Origin: Frateuria hangzhouensis
Lineage (GTDB): Bacteria > Pseudomonadota > Gammaproteobacteria > Xanthomonadales > Rhodanobacteraceae
Reading direction: 5' to 3'
NCBI RefSeq assembly: GCF_026410505.1
Contig: NZ_JAPMIU010000005.1
Span: 217,642-281,641, forward strand
Length of the DNA: 64,000 nt
Shown piece after piece: positions 17,702-27,091 of the stretch. The notes under the pieces were generated by a model. That model was not told the origin of the DNA, did no database searches, and worked only from the letters and a program-made list of their open reading frames with translations. The translations under genes were made by a program, and so were the position numbers. Each line of letters opens with the position of its first letter. Position 1 is the first letter of the stretch.

Positions 17702-18967
17702 TCAAAGCGAACGACGAGGCGAAATCAACAGATCACCGAACAGCAGCCCTGCCACCAGCGAAATCAGCAGCGTGATCAGCAGGACGAAACTGTCCATGCC
17801 CAGCGTGGTGTCACGCTCGAACAGGTAGGACACGCTCTGGAACCCCACGCTGCCGGGCACCAGCAGGATGATGCCCGGTTCGCGCACCACCGCGCCCGGC
17901 CGGCCCAGGTAGCGTGCGTATACATTGGCCAGGGCGCCCAGCAGCAGGCCCCCGAGGAACGCGCCGACCGGCGGCCCGGGCACCGCTTGTGACAGCAGGC
18001 CGCCCCAGCGCGTGGCCAGGTAACCGATGCTCACCGCGCCCGCCACCACGGCCCAATCGCGCCGTGCCGCGCGGAACAGGATGGCGAATCCCAATGCACC
18101 GATCAGCAGGGCCGGCCAGTCCGTCCAGCGCGGCAGCGGCGGCAACACATAGTTGACCGCGGTCACGCCGAACGCCGCGCAGACCTGGCTGGCCGCCACC
18201 GTGCCGAAGGTCAGCTTGAGCAGCGTGGCGATCGCGCCGCCCATGCGCGCCATGCCAGAGGTCAGGTGCTGGCTGGAAATCTCGCGCACCGCAGTGGTCA
18301 GCGACATGCCCGGCACCAGCACGATCAGCGCGGCCAGCACCACCGACCTGACCGCCAGCGGCACCACGAAAGCGCTGACCAGGATCGCGACCGCCGTGGC
18401 CACCAGCGCACTGATCGCCTCGCTGGCCACGGCCAGCCGTGGCCGCGTGGACGACAGCACGGTGATCAGGCCGATCACCAGGCCGATCGCGCCGGCCACC
18501 ACCAGGTCGGCCCACGAGCTGTGCAGGAACAGCGCCGCCACGCAGGCGGCCGACAGCCCGTAGCTGCCGACCAGGCCGGCCTGCGCGCGCCGCGTTTCCG
18601 GCAGCCCCAGTGCGCGCAGCAGGCGAAAGCCTTCGCGCAGGCCCAGCTCGCCGGCGATGGCGCGATCGGCGATCGCGTCGGCCTCGCACAACCGCGCCAG
18701 GTTCACGTCGCCCGGCGGCAACCGCATCACCTGGGTGACCTGGGCCAGCCCTTCCTCGTCGCGACCGATCTCGGCAAAGGAGATGATGATCGCGGTGGGG
18801 CTGGACCAGACGTCGGCGATCACGTCCAGCTGCTGCGCCGCACCGGCAATGGCCATTTCCAGTCGCGGCGCCGACGTGCCCCATTGGTGCAACCGGCGCG
18901 CCAGCTCGACCAGAAAGGCAATGCGCGTATCGAACGGCGCCAGTGCTGCGCTGCCGGCGGCGCTCAT
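17702..18967 (-). CDS. Threonine/serine exporter family (ThrE/YjjP-YjjB fusion type) membrane protein
   Basis: A 421-residue polytopic membrane protein. The first 110 residues are soluble (FLVELARRLHQWGTSAPRLE, TAIIISFAEIGRDEEG), like the YjjP N-domain. About ten hydrophobic helices follow, with PGMSLTTAVREI between them and GIILLVPGSVGFQSVSYLFE near the end, both diagnostic of ThrE/DUF1212-DUF3815 proteins. Family members export threonine, serine or succinate; the substrate here is unknown. The ATG at 18967 overlaps the nfeD-like stop by 4 bp. Confidence 0.87.
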   Translation of the reverse strand: MSAAGSAALAPFDTRIAFLVELARRLHQWGTSAPRLEMAIAGAAQQLDVIADVWSSPTAIIISFAEIGRDEEGLAQVTQVMRLPPGDVNLARLCEADAIADRAIAGELGLREGFRLLRALGLPETRRAQAGLVGSYGLSAACVAALFLHSSWADLVVAGAIGLVIGLITVLSSTRPRLAVASEAISALVATAVAILVSAFVVPLAVRSVVLAALIVLVPGMSLTTAVREISSQHLTSGMARMGGAIATLLKLTFGTVAASQVCAAFGVTAVNYVLPPLPRWTDWPALLIGALGFAILFRAARRDWAVVAGAVSIGYLATRWGGLLSQAVPGPPVGAFLGGLLLGALANVYARYLGRPGAVVREPGIILLVPGSVGFQSVSYLFERDTTLGMDSFVLLITLLISLVAGLLFGDLLISPRRSL

Positions 18968-19413
18968 GCGGCGGGCCGGACCTGCAATGTATTGCCCTCG
19001 ACGCTGAGCACTTCGACGGTCGCGCCCAACGGCAGGTCCGGGCCATTGACCAGCCATTCGCCGTCACCCACGCGCGCCTTGCCGCGACCATGGACGATCG
19101 GCTCGATCAGCACGTAGCGCTGGCCGACCATCTGCGCGCCGCGGCGGTTGAGCCGCTCGCTGGCGGCGTCACCGCGGCGGAGTCTCGGACGCAGCCCGTA
19201 GGCGTAGATCACGCAGGACAGGAACGCCAGCACCGCAAAGGCGATCGCCTGCGCCAGCAGCGACATGCCGGGCATCAACCAGACCAGCACGCCGGTGGCG
19301 CCAGCCCCGATACCGATCCACAGCAGGAAGTAGCCCGGCAGGGCGACCTCCAGCGCGATCAGCAGCAGGGCCAGCAGCCACCACAGGTGATGGATTGCGA
19401 GGGTGGAGAACAT
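18964..19413 (-). CDS. NfeD-like membrane protein
   Basis: A 149-residue short NfeD (NfeD1b-type). The first half has membrane helices with the conserved LLIALEVALPGYFLLWIGIG. The C-terminal half is a small OB-fold domain (residues about 85-145: RGAQMVGQRYVLIEPIVHGR to VEVLSVEGNTLQVRPA). NfeD proteins partner with SPFH proteins, and the SPFH gene qmcA lies 103 bp upstream in the same direction. They are thought to act in membrane organisation or quality control. Confidence 0.9.
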   Translation of the reverse strand: MFSTLAIHHLWWLLALLLIALEVALPGYFLLWIGIGAGATGVLVWLMPGMSLLAQAIAFAVLAFLSCVIYAYGLRPRLRRGDAASERLNRRGAQMVGQRYVLIEPIVHGRGKARVGDGEWLVNGPDLPLGATVEVLSVEGNTLQVRPAA

Positions 19414-19516
19414 GCGGGGCTCCCGTTCAGGCGACGATGGATGGCGGGCAGACGTTACAGGCTGATGACTGTCAGCTTCGAGCAGCGCCTCCCCCTTGGC
19501 CGGTTCAGGCCCGGTC

Positions 19517-20461
19517 TCAGCGCGGCGGCGGCACCGCCCTGCCCGCCCCCTGCTGCGAGAGCGACTCCTTCGCCAGCTCCGCGATGCCGGCCAGCGACCC
19601 GATGATGCCGGTCGCCTCCATCGGCAGCAGCAGCATTTTCTGGTTGGGCGAATGGGCGATTTCCTTCAGCGCCTCGACGTACTTGTTGGCGACGAAGTAG
19701 TTCAGCGCGTTGAGGTTGCCGCTGGCGATCGCGTCGGAGACCAGCCGGGTCGCCTCCGCCTCGGCCTCGGCCAGGCGGATGCGCGCCTCGGCCTCGCGGA
19801 ACGCGGCCTCCTTCTTGCCCTCGGCGGCCAGGATCGCACTCTGCTTCTCGCCGTCGGCCTTGAGGATCGCCGCCTGCTTGAAGCCCTCGGCTTCCAGGAT
19901 GTTGGAGCGCTTCTCGCGCTCGGCCTTCATCTGCTTGGCCATCGCATCGACCAGGTCGCGCGGCGGCGCGATGTCCTTGATCTCGATGCGATTGACCTTG
20001 ACGCCCCACGGGTGCGTGGCCTCGTCGACCACGCGCAGCAGCTGCGCGTTGATGGTGTCGCGCTTGCTCAGGGATTCGTCCAGGTCCATCGAGCCCAGCA
20101 CGGTGCGGATGTTGGTCATCACCAGCGCCAGCGAGGCCTGCTCCAGGTTGGCCACCTCGTAGGCGGCCTTGGCCGCGTCCAGCACCTGGTAGAACACCAC
20201 GCCGTCGACGCGCACCACGGCGTTGTCCTTGGTGATGACGTCCTGAGAAGGCACGTCCAGCACCTGTTCCATCATGTTCATGCGGGCGCCGACCGCCTGG
20301 TAGAACGGAATCAGGAAATGCAGCCCGGGGCTGAGCGTGCGCGTGTAGCGGCCGAACGTCTCGACCGTCCATTCGTACCCCTGCGGCACGATCCGTACCA
20401 GCTTGGCGATCACGATGATCGCCAGCACGATGATGACGACACCGATCACGATGCTGCCCAT
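19517..20461 (-). CDS. qmcA: SPFH/stomatin-family membrane protein QmcA
   Basis: A 314-residue stomatin-like protein. One N-terminal transmembrane helix ([19 protein letters not shown]) precedes the SPFH domain ([20 protein letters not shown], then [16 protein letters not shown]). A long charged coiled coil follows, with Glu/Ala-rich repeats (residues about 180-245). A conserved [14 protein letters not shown] segment lies near the C-terminus. It probably forms ring-shaped membrane assemblies with the downstream NfeD-like protein. Family A and tandem repeats lie upstream. Confidence 0.92.
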   Translation of the reverse strand: MGSIVIGVVIIVLAIIVIAKLVRIVPQGYEWTVETFGRYTRTLSPGLHFLIPFYQAVGARMNMMEQVLDVPSQDVITKDNAVVRVDGVVFYQVLDAAKAAYEVANLEQASLALVMTNIRTVLGSMDLDESLSKRDTINAQLLRVVDEATHPWGVKVNRIEIKDIAPPRDLVDAMAKQMKAEREKRSNILEAEGFKQAAILKADGEKQSAILAAEGKKEAAFREAEARIRLAEAEAEATRLVSDAIASGNLNALNYFVANKYVEALKEIAHSPNQKMLLLPMEATGIIGSLAGIAELAKESLSQQGAGRAVPPPR

Positions 20462-20518
20462 GGCTCCCCCTCCTGTGGTTGAAGGACGAGTATAGGCGAG
20501 CGGACAGGCCGCCAGCCC

Positions 20519-20548
20519 CTGTAGGAGCGCCCTTGGGCGCTCCTACAG
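20519..20548. repeat. Perfect 30-bp palindrome, family A
   Basis: CTGTAGGAGCGCCC-TT-GGGCGCTCCTACAG has a 14-bp stem with a 2-nt centre, 58 bp upstream of the qmcA start. It is the tightest copy of family A in the window. Confidence 0.85.
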
Positions 20549-21046
20549 GGGATCTCGAAAAACTCCCGTCGACATGCGCTGCTTCGGCTCCCCCTGCTTG
20601 CAGGGGAGCGGTGCTTTTGGCTTTAAGATCAAAGCCTCACCCCCTCCCAACCTCCCCCTGCAAGCAGGGGGAGGAGCTCCATCGGCGGCCCCGCAGATCT
20701 CCGGACAGCAGTGCGCTTTGGCTGAGCAAAAAGAGGGTTGTTCGAGGTTCCCTTATAGGAGCGCGCCCTATGCGCGACCCCATGCGCGATCCAGCCGCGC
20801 GGTCACGCACAGGGTGCGCTCCTGCAGGGGATCTCGAAAACTCCCGTTGACAGGCGCCGCTTCGGCTCCCTCCCCTGCTTGCAGGGGAGGGCTGGGGAGG
20901 GGTGTTCTTGGCTTTAAGATCAAAGCCTCATCCCCTTCCAACCTCCCCCTGCAAGCAGGGGGAGGAGCTCAACCGGCGGCCCCGCAGATCTCCGGACTGC
21001 GGTGCGCTTTGGCTGAGCAAAAGAGGGTTATTCGAGGTCCCTTACA
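20541..21046. repeat. Non-coding tandem direct repeat (two units of about 220 bp)
   Basis: Unit 1 (about 20541-20759) and unit 2 (about 20820-21046) share the same order of landmarks about 279 bp apart: GGGGATCTCGAAAA, CTCCCGT-GACA, CCTGCTTGCAGGGGAG, TGGCTTTAAGATCAAAGCCT, CCAACCTCCCCCTGCAAGCA, CGGCGGCCCCGCAGATCTCC and TGCGCTTTGGCTGAGCAAAA. They are separated by a family A inverted repeat (20753-20828). Each unit contains two hairpins (CTGCTTGCAG and CTGCAAGCAG types). I see no credible gene between 20462 and 21041. The histidine-kinase stop codon lies at the end of unit 2. Confidence 0.85.
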
Positions 21047-22418
21047 GGGGCCGGGCGGGCAGTAGCAGGCTCACGCGCAGGCCGCCTTCTTCGCGGTTGG
21101 CCAGCATGATGCGACCGCCGTGCGCCTCGGTGATCTCGCGCGCCAGCGCCAGCCCCAGCCCGGTACCGGCGCGCTTGGTCGAATAGAACGGCAGCAGCGC
21201 CTGCGCCAGCACCGTCTCGCTCATGCCCGGGCCGTGGTCGGCCACCTCGATGCGCCAGTCCTGGCCCACCTGCGCCAGCGACAGGGTCACGCCGTCCTCC
21301 GCGCCGCCGGCCTCGTGCGCGTTCTTGATCAGGTTGATCAGCACCTGCTCGATCTGCGCCTTGTCGAACCAGCCCGGCTCGGCTGGTACCTCTCCCACCA
21401 ACTGGTAGCGGCAGTGCAGCGCCAGGCTGTCGAGGAAGGCCTGCCAGTCGATCGACTGCGGCTGCGGCGTGGGCAGCTTGGCAAAGCTGGCGTAGCCGGC
21501 AATGAAGCCGTGGAGGTGGCGCGCGCGCTCGCCGATGGTGGCGAACACGCCAGGCAGCCGCGCCATGTCGCCGCGCCGGGCCAGCTCGGCGCCGGAGTGC
21601 GCCAGCGAGGAGATCGGCGCCAGCGAGTTGTTGAGCTCGTGACTGATCACCCGGATCACCCGCTTCCAGGTCGCCACTTCCTGCCGCGACAGCTCGCGCG
21701 TCATGCGGCGCAACGAGAACAACCGGTGCGGCCGGCCCTGCAGGCGGAATACCCGCTGCGACAGGTGGAAAGTTTCCTCGGCGCCGTCCATCGGCACGGT
21801 GAGCAGGGCGTCCTCGCCGCTTTCCACCGCGTGGCGGAGTGCTTCAGGCACGTTGTCCAGCAGCTCGCCAAAGTCCAGGCCGTTAAGGCTGCGCCCTTCA
21901 TTGAACAGGTGCCGCGCGGCGATGTTGGCGTAGGCGATGCGTCCCTGGGTGTTGGCCAGCACCAGCGCCACCGGCGTGTGCTGCACCACCGTGTCCAGCA
22001 GCAGCTCCCGCTGCACCAGGTGCTGGCGCTGTTCGCGCAGGGTGGCCCCCAGCGCGTTGTGCATGCGTACCAGCTCGCCCAGCTCGTCGCGGCGGTCGAC
22101 CGCGATGGAAAAGCTGAAGTCGCCATCGCGATAACTGGCCACGGCACCTTCCAGCGCACGCAGCAGGCGGCGGATCGGTGCCATGACCTGTCCGCCCAGC
22201 CAGAACGCCAGCGGCAACAGCACCAGCAGGCTGGCCAGCAGGCCGCCGGATACGCCCGGCCAAGCCGGCAAATGGGCGCCCAGCCGCGGGTCATGGCGCA
22301 GCCACGACAGCAGCTGCGGCAGCGGCCACCGGGTGATCCCGGCGTAGACCAGCGCGCCGCTCAGGCTGGCCAGCATCAGTAACCCGGTCAGCCGGGCCTG
22401 CAGCGATCTCAGTTGCAT
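21042..22418 (-). CDS. Membrane sensor histidine kinase (NtrY-like)
   Basis: A 458-residue inner-membrane kinase. Transmembrane helices lie near residues 10-30 and 58-80, enclosing a short periplasmic loop of about 30 residues. A HAMP-like segment (DELGELVRMHNALGATLREQ) and a PAS domain (residues about 140-230) follow. The phosphoacceptor is in RVISHELNNSLAPISSLAHS, and the ATPase domain has NLIKNAHEAGG, ADHGPGMSE and GTGLGLALAREI. The layout matches NtrY-type kinases. It is encoded downstream of the small secreted protein and the NtrC-type regulator, its predicted partner. The stop codon lies inside the tandem repeat. Confidence 0.93.
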   Translation of the reverse strand: MQLRSLQARLTGLLMLASLSGALVYAGITRWPLPQLLSWLRHDPRLGAHLPAWPGVSGGLLASLLVLLPLAFWLGGQVMAPIRRLLRALEGAVASYRDGDFSFSIAVDRRDELGELVRMHNALGATLREQRQHLVQRELLLDTVVQHTPVALVLANTQGRIAYANIAARHLFNEGRSLNGLDFGELLDNVPEALRHAVESGEDALLTVPMDGAEETFHLSQRVFRLQGRPHRLFSLRRMTRELSRQEVATWKRVIRVISHELNNSLAPISSLAHSGAELARRGDMARLPGVFATIGERARHLHGFIAGYASFAKLPTPQPQSIDWQAFLDSLALHCRYQLVGEVPAEPGWFDKAQIEQVLINLIKNAHEAGGAEDGVTLSLAQVGQDWRIEVADHGPGMSETVLAQALLPFYSTKRAGTGLGLALAREITEAHGGRIMLANREEGGLRVSLLLPARPL

Positions 22419-22446
22419 GCTCGGTTCCGGCGCCGGGCCGACGGCT

Positions 22447-22779
22447 TCAGTGGCACGCAGGATCCATCGGCGTCTGCGGGCAGCTCACCGCGGGCCGGCC
22501 GTTGCTGTCCGCACCCATGGCGCCCACGGCCGCGTTGCCCGAATGCCGCTGCGCGGCATTGCCCGGCAACGGCCGATGATCGCGGCGCTCCTTGAACTTG
22601 AAGGGCGATTCGGACTTGCGTTCGGTCAGCGGACTGGCCGCATCGGCGCGATAGCTGGCGGTGGACGCCGGCGCCGGCGCGTTCCAGCTGTCGCTGGCGT
22701 GGGAAGCCGGCGGAACCGACTGGGCCTGTGCCGCTGCGGCGGCCAACAGGGAGGCAAGTACGATGGTGGCGATACGCAT
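22447..22779 (-). CDS. Small secreted hypothetical protein between kinase and regulator
   Basis: A 110-residue protein with a clear signal peptide (MRIATIVLASLLAAAAAQAQ) and a low-complexity, Ala/Ser/Pro-rich mature part with basic stretches (ERKSESPFKFKERRDHRPLP). It ends CPQTPMDPACH, with two cysteines that may form a disulfide. ATG 22779 follows GAGCAGGATCC. I do not recognise the family. Its position, 28 bp upstream of the sensor kinase on the same strand, suggests a periplasmic accessory of the signalling pair; that is inference. Confidence 0.65.
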   Translation of the reverse strand: MRIATIVLASLLAAAAAQAQSVPPASHASDSWNAPAPASTASYRADAASPLTERKSESPFKFKERRDHRPLPGNAAQRHSGNAAVGAMGADSNGRPAVSCPQTPMDPACH

Positions 22780-22942
22780 GGATCCTGCTCCTGGGTCGAA
22801 CTGGCGTTGATCATCCCGCGCCCTTTCGATAGCGGCAACCGCCGAAACGCACGTTTGCAGGGTGGGCTTGCGCCCCACCAGCCACTGCGGGCCGCGACCC
22901 ACAAGAGCGGATCGAAGCCCGCCTTGCGCCCTGCGCCGATGA

Positions 22943-24280
22943 TCAGCCGGTGGCCAGCCCGTAGCGTTCCATTCGCCGGTACAGCGCCTGGCGCGACAGG
23001 CCCAGTGACTGCGCCGCGCGGCTGACCACGCCATCGGCGCGGTGCAGCGCGGTTTCCACCGCCTCGCGGCTGGGCTCGTCCAGGTTGCGGGCCACCGTGG
23101 GCGTATGCTGCGGCAGGTTGAGCAATGGCGGGGTGACCACGCCGTCGGTCGCCAGCAGCGCGGCGCGCTCGATCGCATTCTTCAGTTCACGCACGTTGCC
23201 GGGCCAGGGATAGCTGACCAGCGCCTCGCGCGCGACGTCACCCAGCTCGGCGCGACCATCGAGGAAGTGCTCGGCCAGCGGCACGATGTCGTCGGTGCGT
23301 TCGGACAGCGGCGGCAGGTTCACCTCGATCACGTTGAGGCGGTAGTACAGGTCTTCGCGGAAGGTGCCCGCGCGCACCATCGCCTTGAGATCGGCGTTGG
23401 TGGCCGACAGCACGCGCACCTTGACCTGCCGCGTGCGTCCGGAACCCAGCCGCTCGAACTGCCCGGTCTCCAGCACGCGCAACAGCTTGACCTGCCCGGG
23501 CAGCGGCAAATTGCCGATCTCGTCCAGGAACAGCGTGCCGCCATCGGCCAACTCGAAACGACCCTCGCGCGCCTTGTTGGCGCCGGTGTAGGCACCGGCG
23601 TCGGCGCCGAACAGCTCGGCCTCGATCAGCTCGCCCGGCAGCGCGCCGCAGTTGACCGCCACGAACGGCCCGTTCCGCACCGGCGAGTTCGCATGCACGA
23701 TGCAGGCGATGCGCTCCTTGCCCGAGCCGTTGGGCCCGGTGATCAGCACCGGCACGTGCGATCGCGCCACCTGGCAGGCCAGCTCCAGCGTCTGCGCCAT
23801 TGCGTCGGAGGCGAACACCAGGCTGTCCAGCTCGTAGGTCTGGCGCAGCACGTCGCGCCGCCGCCGGCGTTCGCGGCGGGTGCGGTTGACCTCGCGGGTG
23901 GACTCGGACAGCTCCAGCAGGTTCTCCACCGTGGCCAGCAGCTTGGTGTCGTCCCACGGCTTGGCCACGTAGTCGGCTGCGCCGGCCTTGACCAGCTCCA
24001 CCGCGGTTTCCAGGTGGGTCCAGGCGGTCAGCAGGATCAGCGGCAGGTCGGTATGACGCTGGCGGATCGCGCGGAACAGCGCCACGCCCTCCTCGCCGGA
24101 GGTGGTGTCGGCGGTGAAGTTCATGTCCTGGATCACCACGTCGACCAGCTCGCGGTCGAGCATCGCCAGACCCTCTTCGGGCGTCATCGCGATCAGCGGG
24201 CGGATGTCGTGCAGCGAGAGCAGCAGCGACAGCGCCTCGCCCACCGCCGGGTTGTCGTCAATGATCAGGACGGTTCGCAT
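22943..24280 (-). CDS. Sigma-54-dependent NtrC-family response regulator
   Basis: A 445-residue regulator. The receiver domain (residues 1-120) has [19 protein letters not shown], the phosphoacceptor Asp in [20 protein letters not shown], and [11 protein letters not shown]. The AAA+ domain has a Walker A variant [13 protein letters not shown] (the usual G-E-S-G-T-G-K-E is altered) and the sigma-54-contact loop [14 protein letters not shown]. It also has [20 protein letters not shown] and an Arg-finger region ending in [14 protein letters not shown]. The C-terminus is a Fis-type helix-turn-helix ([16 protein letters not shown]). A sigma-54 promoter with upstream repeats lies in front of the adaptor gene and is its likely target. 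ATG 24280 is preferred to upstream Met codons. Confidence 0.94.
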   Translation of the reverse strand: MRTVLIIDDNPAVGEALSLLLSLHDIRPLIAMTPEEGLAMLDRELVDVVIQDMNFTADTTSGEEGVALFRAIRQRHTDLPLILLTAWTHLETAVELVKAGAADYVAKPWDDTKLLATVENLLELSESTREVNRTRRERRRRRDVLRQTYELDSLVFASDAMAQTLELACQVARSHVPVLITGPNGSGKERIACIVHANSPVRNGPFVAVNCGALPGELIEAELFGADAGAYTGANKAREGRFELADGGTLFLDEIGNLPLPGQVKLLRVLETGQFERLGSGRTRQVKVRVLSATNADLKAMVRAGTFREDLYYRLNVIEVNLPPLSERTDDIVPLAEHFLDGRAELGDVAREALVSYPWPGNVRELKNAIERAALLATDGVVTPPLLNLPQHTPTVARNLDEPSREAVETALHRADGVVSRAAQSLGLSRQALYRRMERYGLATG

Positions 24281-24427
24281 CTTTTTCCTGCACATGTGGG
24301 CATGGATGCATTTCCACGCCAAAAGGTTGCCACAAACCTGCGTCGCGTCCGCGCCGCAGGCCGTAGCCTACCCGGCCCGCCCCGCTCCTGCTTCCGATCG
24401 CCGCCCGTCCGCTCGCCGTGCAGCCCG

Positions 24428-25657
24428 TCACACCGACCGCGTCGCCACCACCGGCGGCACGCGCGAGGCGCGCAGCGCCGGCGCCAGCACCGAGAGCTGG
24501 CCCAGCAGCCACAGCGCCAGCGCGCCGACCGGCAGGTAGGCCAGCGGCAGGCGCGGCAGTTCGTAGCGGCTCATCAGCAGCAGGTTCAGCGCCAACGCCA
24601 GCAGCATGCCCAGCAGCACGCCGCCGCCCACGATCAGGAAGTTTTCGGCCTGGAAGTAGCGCAGGATGTCCACCCGCGTGGCGCCGATGGCGCGGCGGAT
24701 GCCGATCGTTCGCGTGCGCTGCTGTACCCAGAAGTTGGCGAGCCCCGAGATGCCCAGCACTGTGACGAACAGCAGGCCCAGCCCCGCAGCCACCAGCAGC
24801 CCGACCATGGTGCGGTCGCGCTGGAAGTAGTGCGCCCGCAGCTGCGCGAACGTCCGCTGGCCCGAGGCGGGAATGAGTCGTCTGGAGTCGAGCCGCTGCA
24901 GCGCGGCGGCCGCGGCGGCCAGCACCCGGCCGCGATGCTGCGGTGCGCTGCGCAGCAGGTAGGTCACGCTATCGCCGTCGGGCAGTTGCGGCCACAGCAT
25001 CACCTCGTGGTCGCTGCCGTCGCCGCGCAGCAGCGGCCGCATGACGTCCCGCACGATGCCGACCACGCGGCTGCCTTGCTTGCCGGCGTAGACCATCCTG
25101 CCGAGCGCCTCCTGGCCGGGAAAGAGCCGGCGGGCCGCCGCTTGCGTGAGCATCACCGCCGACACGTCGCCGGTGACATACTCGCCGGCGGTGAAGTCGC
25201 GTCCGGCGATCAGCTGCAATCCAAGCGTCCGAACGAAGCCGGGACTGCCGGCGTAGGTGTCGATCGACAGGCACCCGGAGTGGTCCAGCGAGCTCGCGGC
25301 GATCGCCCGCTCGAGCGCTTCCTGGCTCGGGCAGGCACCATAGCTGTTGATGTTGCCGCTGAAGGGCAGCGACGGGCCGATCGCCACCGCCGAACGCACG
25401 CCCGGAAGTCTGCCCAGTGCATCGAGGTCGGCGAGATGGCGCGCCTGGTGGTTGTCGTCCTTGCCGATGCCTTCGACGCGGATCATCGACAACTCGTCCT
25501 CGGTCACGCCGCTGGGCGTGCCCATGCGCTGCAGGCGTTGGACCACCATGAAGGAGGCGTTGGCGACGATAGCCAGGGTGAACGCCACCTGCAGCACCAG
25601 CAACGTGGCGGTGAGTTTGTGGTGACGCAGGCTGGAGAAGATGGGGCGCAGTTGCAT
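24428..25657 (-). CDS. FtsX/MacB-type ABC permease, class B of pair 7
   Basis: A 409-residue permease. TM1 is at about 18-40 (LLVLQVAFTLAIVANASFMV), a MacB-like periplasmic core at about 45-280, and three C-terminal TMs. The class B loop QRTRTIGIRRAIGATRVDIL lies after TM2 and the chain ends VPPVVATRSV. Unlike the other class B proteins, its periplasmic domain carries two extra cysteines, in GACPSQEALER and DHSGCLSIDTYA. Two ATGs are possible; 25657 is chosen because GAGGAG lies 7 bp upstream of it but directly abuts the ATG at 25663. It is the last permease of the array, 147 bp before the regulator gene. Confidence 0.9.
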   Translation of the reverse strand: MQLRPIFSSLRHHKLTATLLVLQVAFTLAIVANASFMVVQRLQRMGTPSGVTEDELSMIRVEGIGKDDNHQARHLADLDALGRLPGVRSAVAIGPSLPFSGNINSYGACPSQEALERAIAASSLDHSGCLSIDTYAGSPGFVRTLGLQLIAGRDFTAGEYVTGDVSAVMLTQAAARRLFPGQEALGRMVYAGKQGSRVVGIVRDVMRPLLRGDGSDHEVMLWPQLPDGDSVTYLLRSAPQHRGRVLAAAAAALQRLDSRRLIPASGQRTFAQLRAHYFQRDRTMVGLLVAAGLGLLFVTVLGISGLANFWVQQRTRTIGIRRAIGATRVDILRYFQAENFLIVGGGVLLGMLLALALNLLLMSRYELPRLPLAYLPVGALALWLLGQLSVLAPALRASRVPPVVATRSV

Positions 25658-25668
25658 GGGCATGCTCC

Positions 25669-26973
25669 TCACAGGGCCTTGAGCTGCAGGGCCGGCGCCA
25701 CGCGGCTGGCGCGCCAGGCCGGCAGCAACCCGGCCAGCACGCTGCCCAGCACCGCCAGCACCACGGTCAGCGCGAGCATGGAGAGGTCCATCCGGGCCAC
25801 GGCGGCGTAGGCGTCGGGTCGGTGCCGTACGCTCCACAGCCCGGCCTGGGCGATTGCGATGCCGAGTGCCCCGCCAAGCGTGCCGATCAAGGCCGACTCG
25901 ATGCCGAACTGCAGGAAGATGTCGCGCCGGCGCGCGCCCAGCGCCCGCCGCACGCTCACCTCGGCACTGCGGCGCAGGAACTTCGCCAGCAGCAGCGCGA
26001 TGATGTTGGTCAGGCATACAGTCAGGAAGCCCAGCGCCAGCCACAATTGCAGGCGCACGTCGCCCGGCACTAGTTCCTCGTGCTGCAACCAGCCCATCAG
26101 CGAATAGAGCCTGGCGTTCTGCGCGGGCCGTTCGAACCGGCCCAGCCGTTGCTGCTGCGCCGAGTAGTCCACCAGGAACTGGCGGTAGGCGCGGACCTGG
26201 GCGGCGTCCTTCAGCTCCACCCACACCTGCAGCCAGGTCAGCCCAGGGCTGCGCTTGCCGTTTTCGCCCTCCTTCCAGCTGGCCTGGTTGCCGCTCACGC
26301 CCATGTCCAGGTCCACCGCCGTCGACAACGGCAGGAAGAAGCGGTCGGCCTCGCCGAAGCCGCCCTTGCTGGAGGCATCGGCATAGAACATCGGCTGCGG
26401 TGCCCAGTCGGCGGTGACGCCGATGACCTGGAATTCGCTGTCGTCGAGCCGCACCATCCGGCCCACCGCGTCGGCCTCGCCGAACAGCTTGTGCGCAAGC
26501 TCGTGGCTGAGCACCACCACCCGCGCATGCGCCTCGTCGTCCGCCGGCGACCAGCCATGCCCCTGCTCGAACGACAGTCCGAACAAACCGAAGAAGCCCG
26601 CTGTCGTGTAGTGACCCTGCAGGCGGAAGGGCATCTGGTCCGGATCGACCGGCCACACCAGCACGTTGCCGCCCGCCATCGCGGCGCCCCGCCCCGCACG
26701 CTCGAGCAGCGCCATGGCGTCGGGCCAGGTGAAGTTGTCGCTGGGATCACCCCAGTCGTTGTGCGCCGGATACGCCTTCGGCAGCGGATCGATGTGTGGG
26801 TAGTAAAGCTGCGCGCTCCGCTGCGGCAACGGGTCCTGCGCCATCACGTGCAGCACCGTCAGCATGGTCATGCTGGCACCGATGCCCAGGCCGATCGCCA
26901 GCACCATCAGGCCGGTGAGGACGGGGTTGCGCCTGAGGCTGCGCAGCGCCAGGTCGAGGTAGTAGGCGAACAT
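25669..26973 (-). CDS. FtsX/MacB-type ABC permease, class A of pair 7
   Basis: A 434-residue class A permease (MFAYYLDLALRSLRRNPVLT). TM1 is at about 20-42, the periplasmic core at about 45-300, then RRSAEVSVRRALGARRRDIF and a PAWRASRVAPALQLKAL end. It is the most divergent class A copy. The cysteine pair found at about 230/245 in the other six is missing: the region reads DMGVSGNQASWKEGENGKRS before LTWLQVWVEL. It is followed after 11 bp by its class B partner. A family C-free gap of 118 bp separates it from pair 6. Confidence 0.92.
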   Translation of the reverse strand: MFAYYLDLALRSLRRNPVLTGLMVLAIGLGIGASMTMLTVLHVMAQDPLPQRSAQLYYPHIDPLPKAYPAHNDWGDPSDNFTWPDAMALLERAGRGAAMAGGNVLVWPVDPDQMPFRLQGHYTTAGFFGLFGLSFEQGHGWSPADDEAHARVVVLSHELAHKLFGEADAVGRMVRLDDSEFQVIGVTADWAPQPMFYADASSKGGFGEADRFFLPLSTAVDLDMGVSGNQASWKEGENGKRSPGLTWLQVWVELKDAAQVRAYRQFLVDYSAQQQRLGRFERPAQNARLYSLMGWLQHEELVPGDVRLQLWLALGFLTVCLTNIIALLLAKFLRRSAEVSVRRALGARRRDIFLQFGIESALIGTLGGALGIAIAQAGLWSVRHRPDAYAAVARMDLSMLALTVVLAVLGSVLAGLLPAWRASRVAPALQLKAL

Positions 26974-27040
26974 TCCGTGTACTCCCAGGGAATCGAAAGC
27001 TGCGGATGAAACATTGGCCTGGTGGCATCCCGCTACCGGC

Positions 27041-27065
27041 CCTTCCCCCGGACATATGGGGAAGG
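27041..27065. other. Hairpin between permease pairs 6 and 7
   Basis: CCTTCCCC-CGGACATAT-GGGGAAGG forms an 8-bp stem in the 118-bp gap between pair 6 and pair 7. It may attenuate read-through or stabilise transcript ends. There is no U-tract on either side. Confidence 0.5.
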
Positions 27066-27091
27066 TACCGACAGATGCCCCTGCGGCGCGC

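Noticed and set aside
20541..21046. CRISPR-like array
   Set aside because: There are only two long units, with no regular short repeat-spacer pattern and no cas genes in the window.
24306..24321. Second sigma-54-like site upstream of the regulator gene (minus strand TGGCGTGGAAATGCA)
   Set aside because: The GG-to-GC spacing is 9 rather than 10 nt and the -24 element lacks the CAC, so it is not a credible RpoN promoter.
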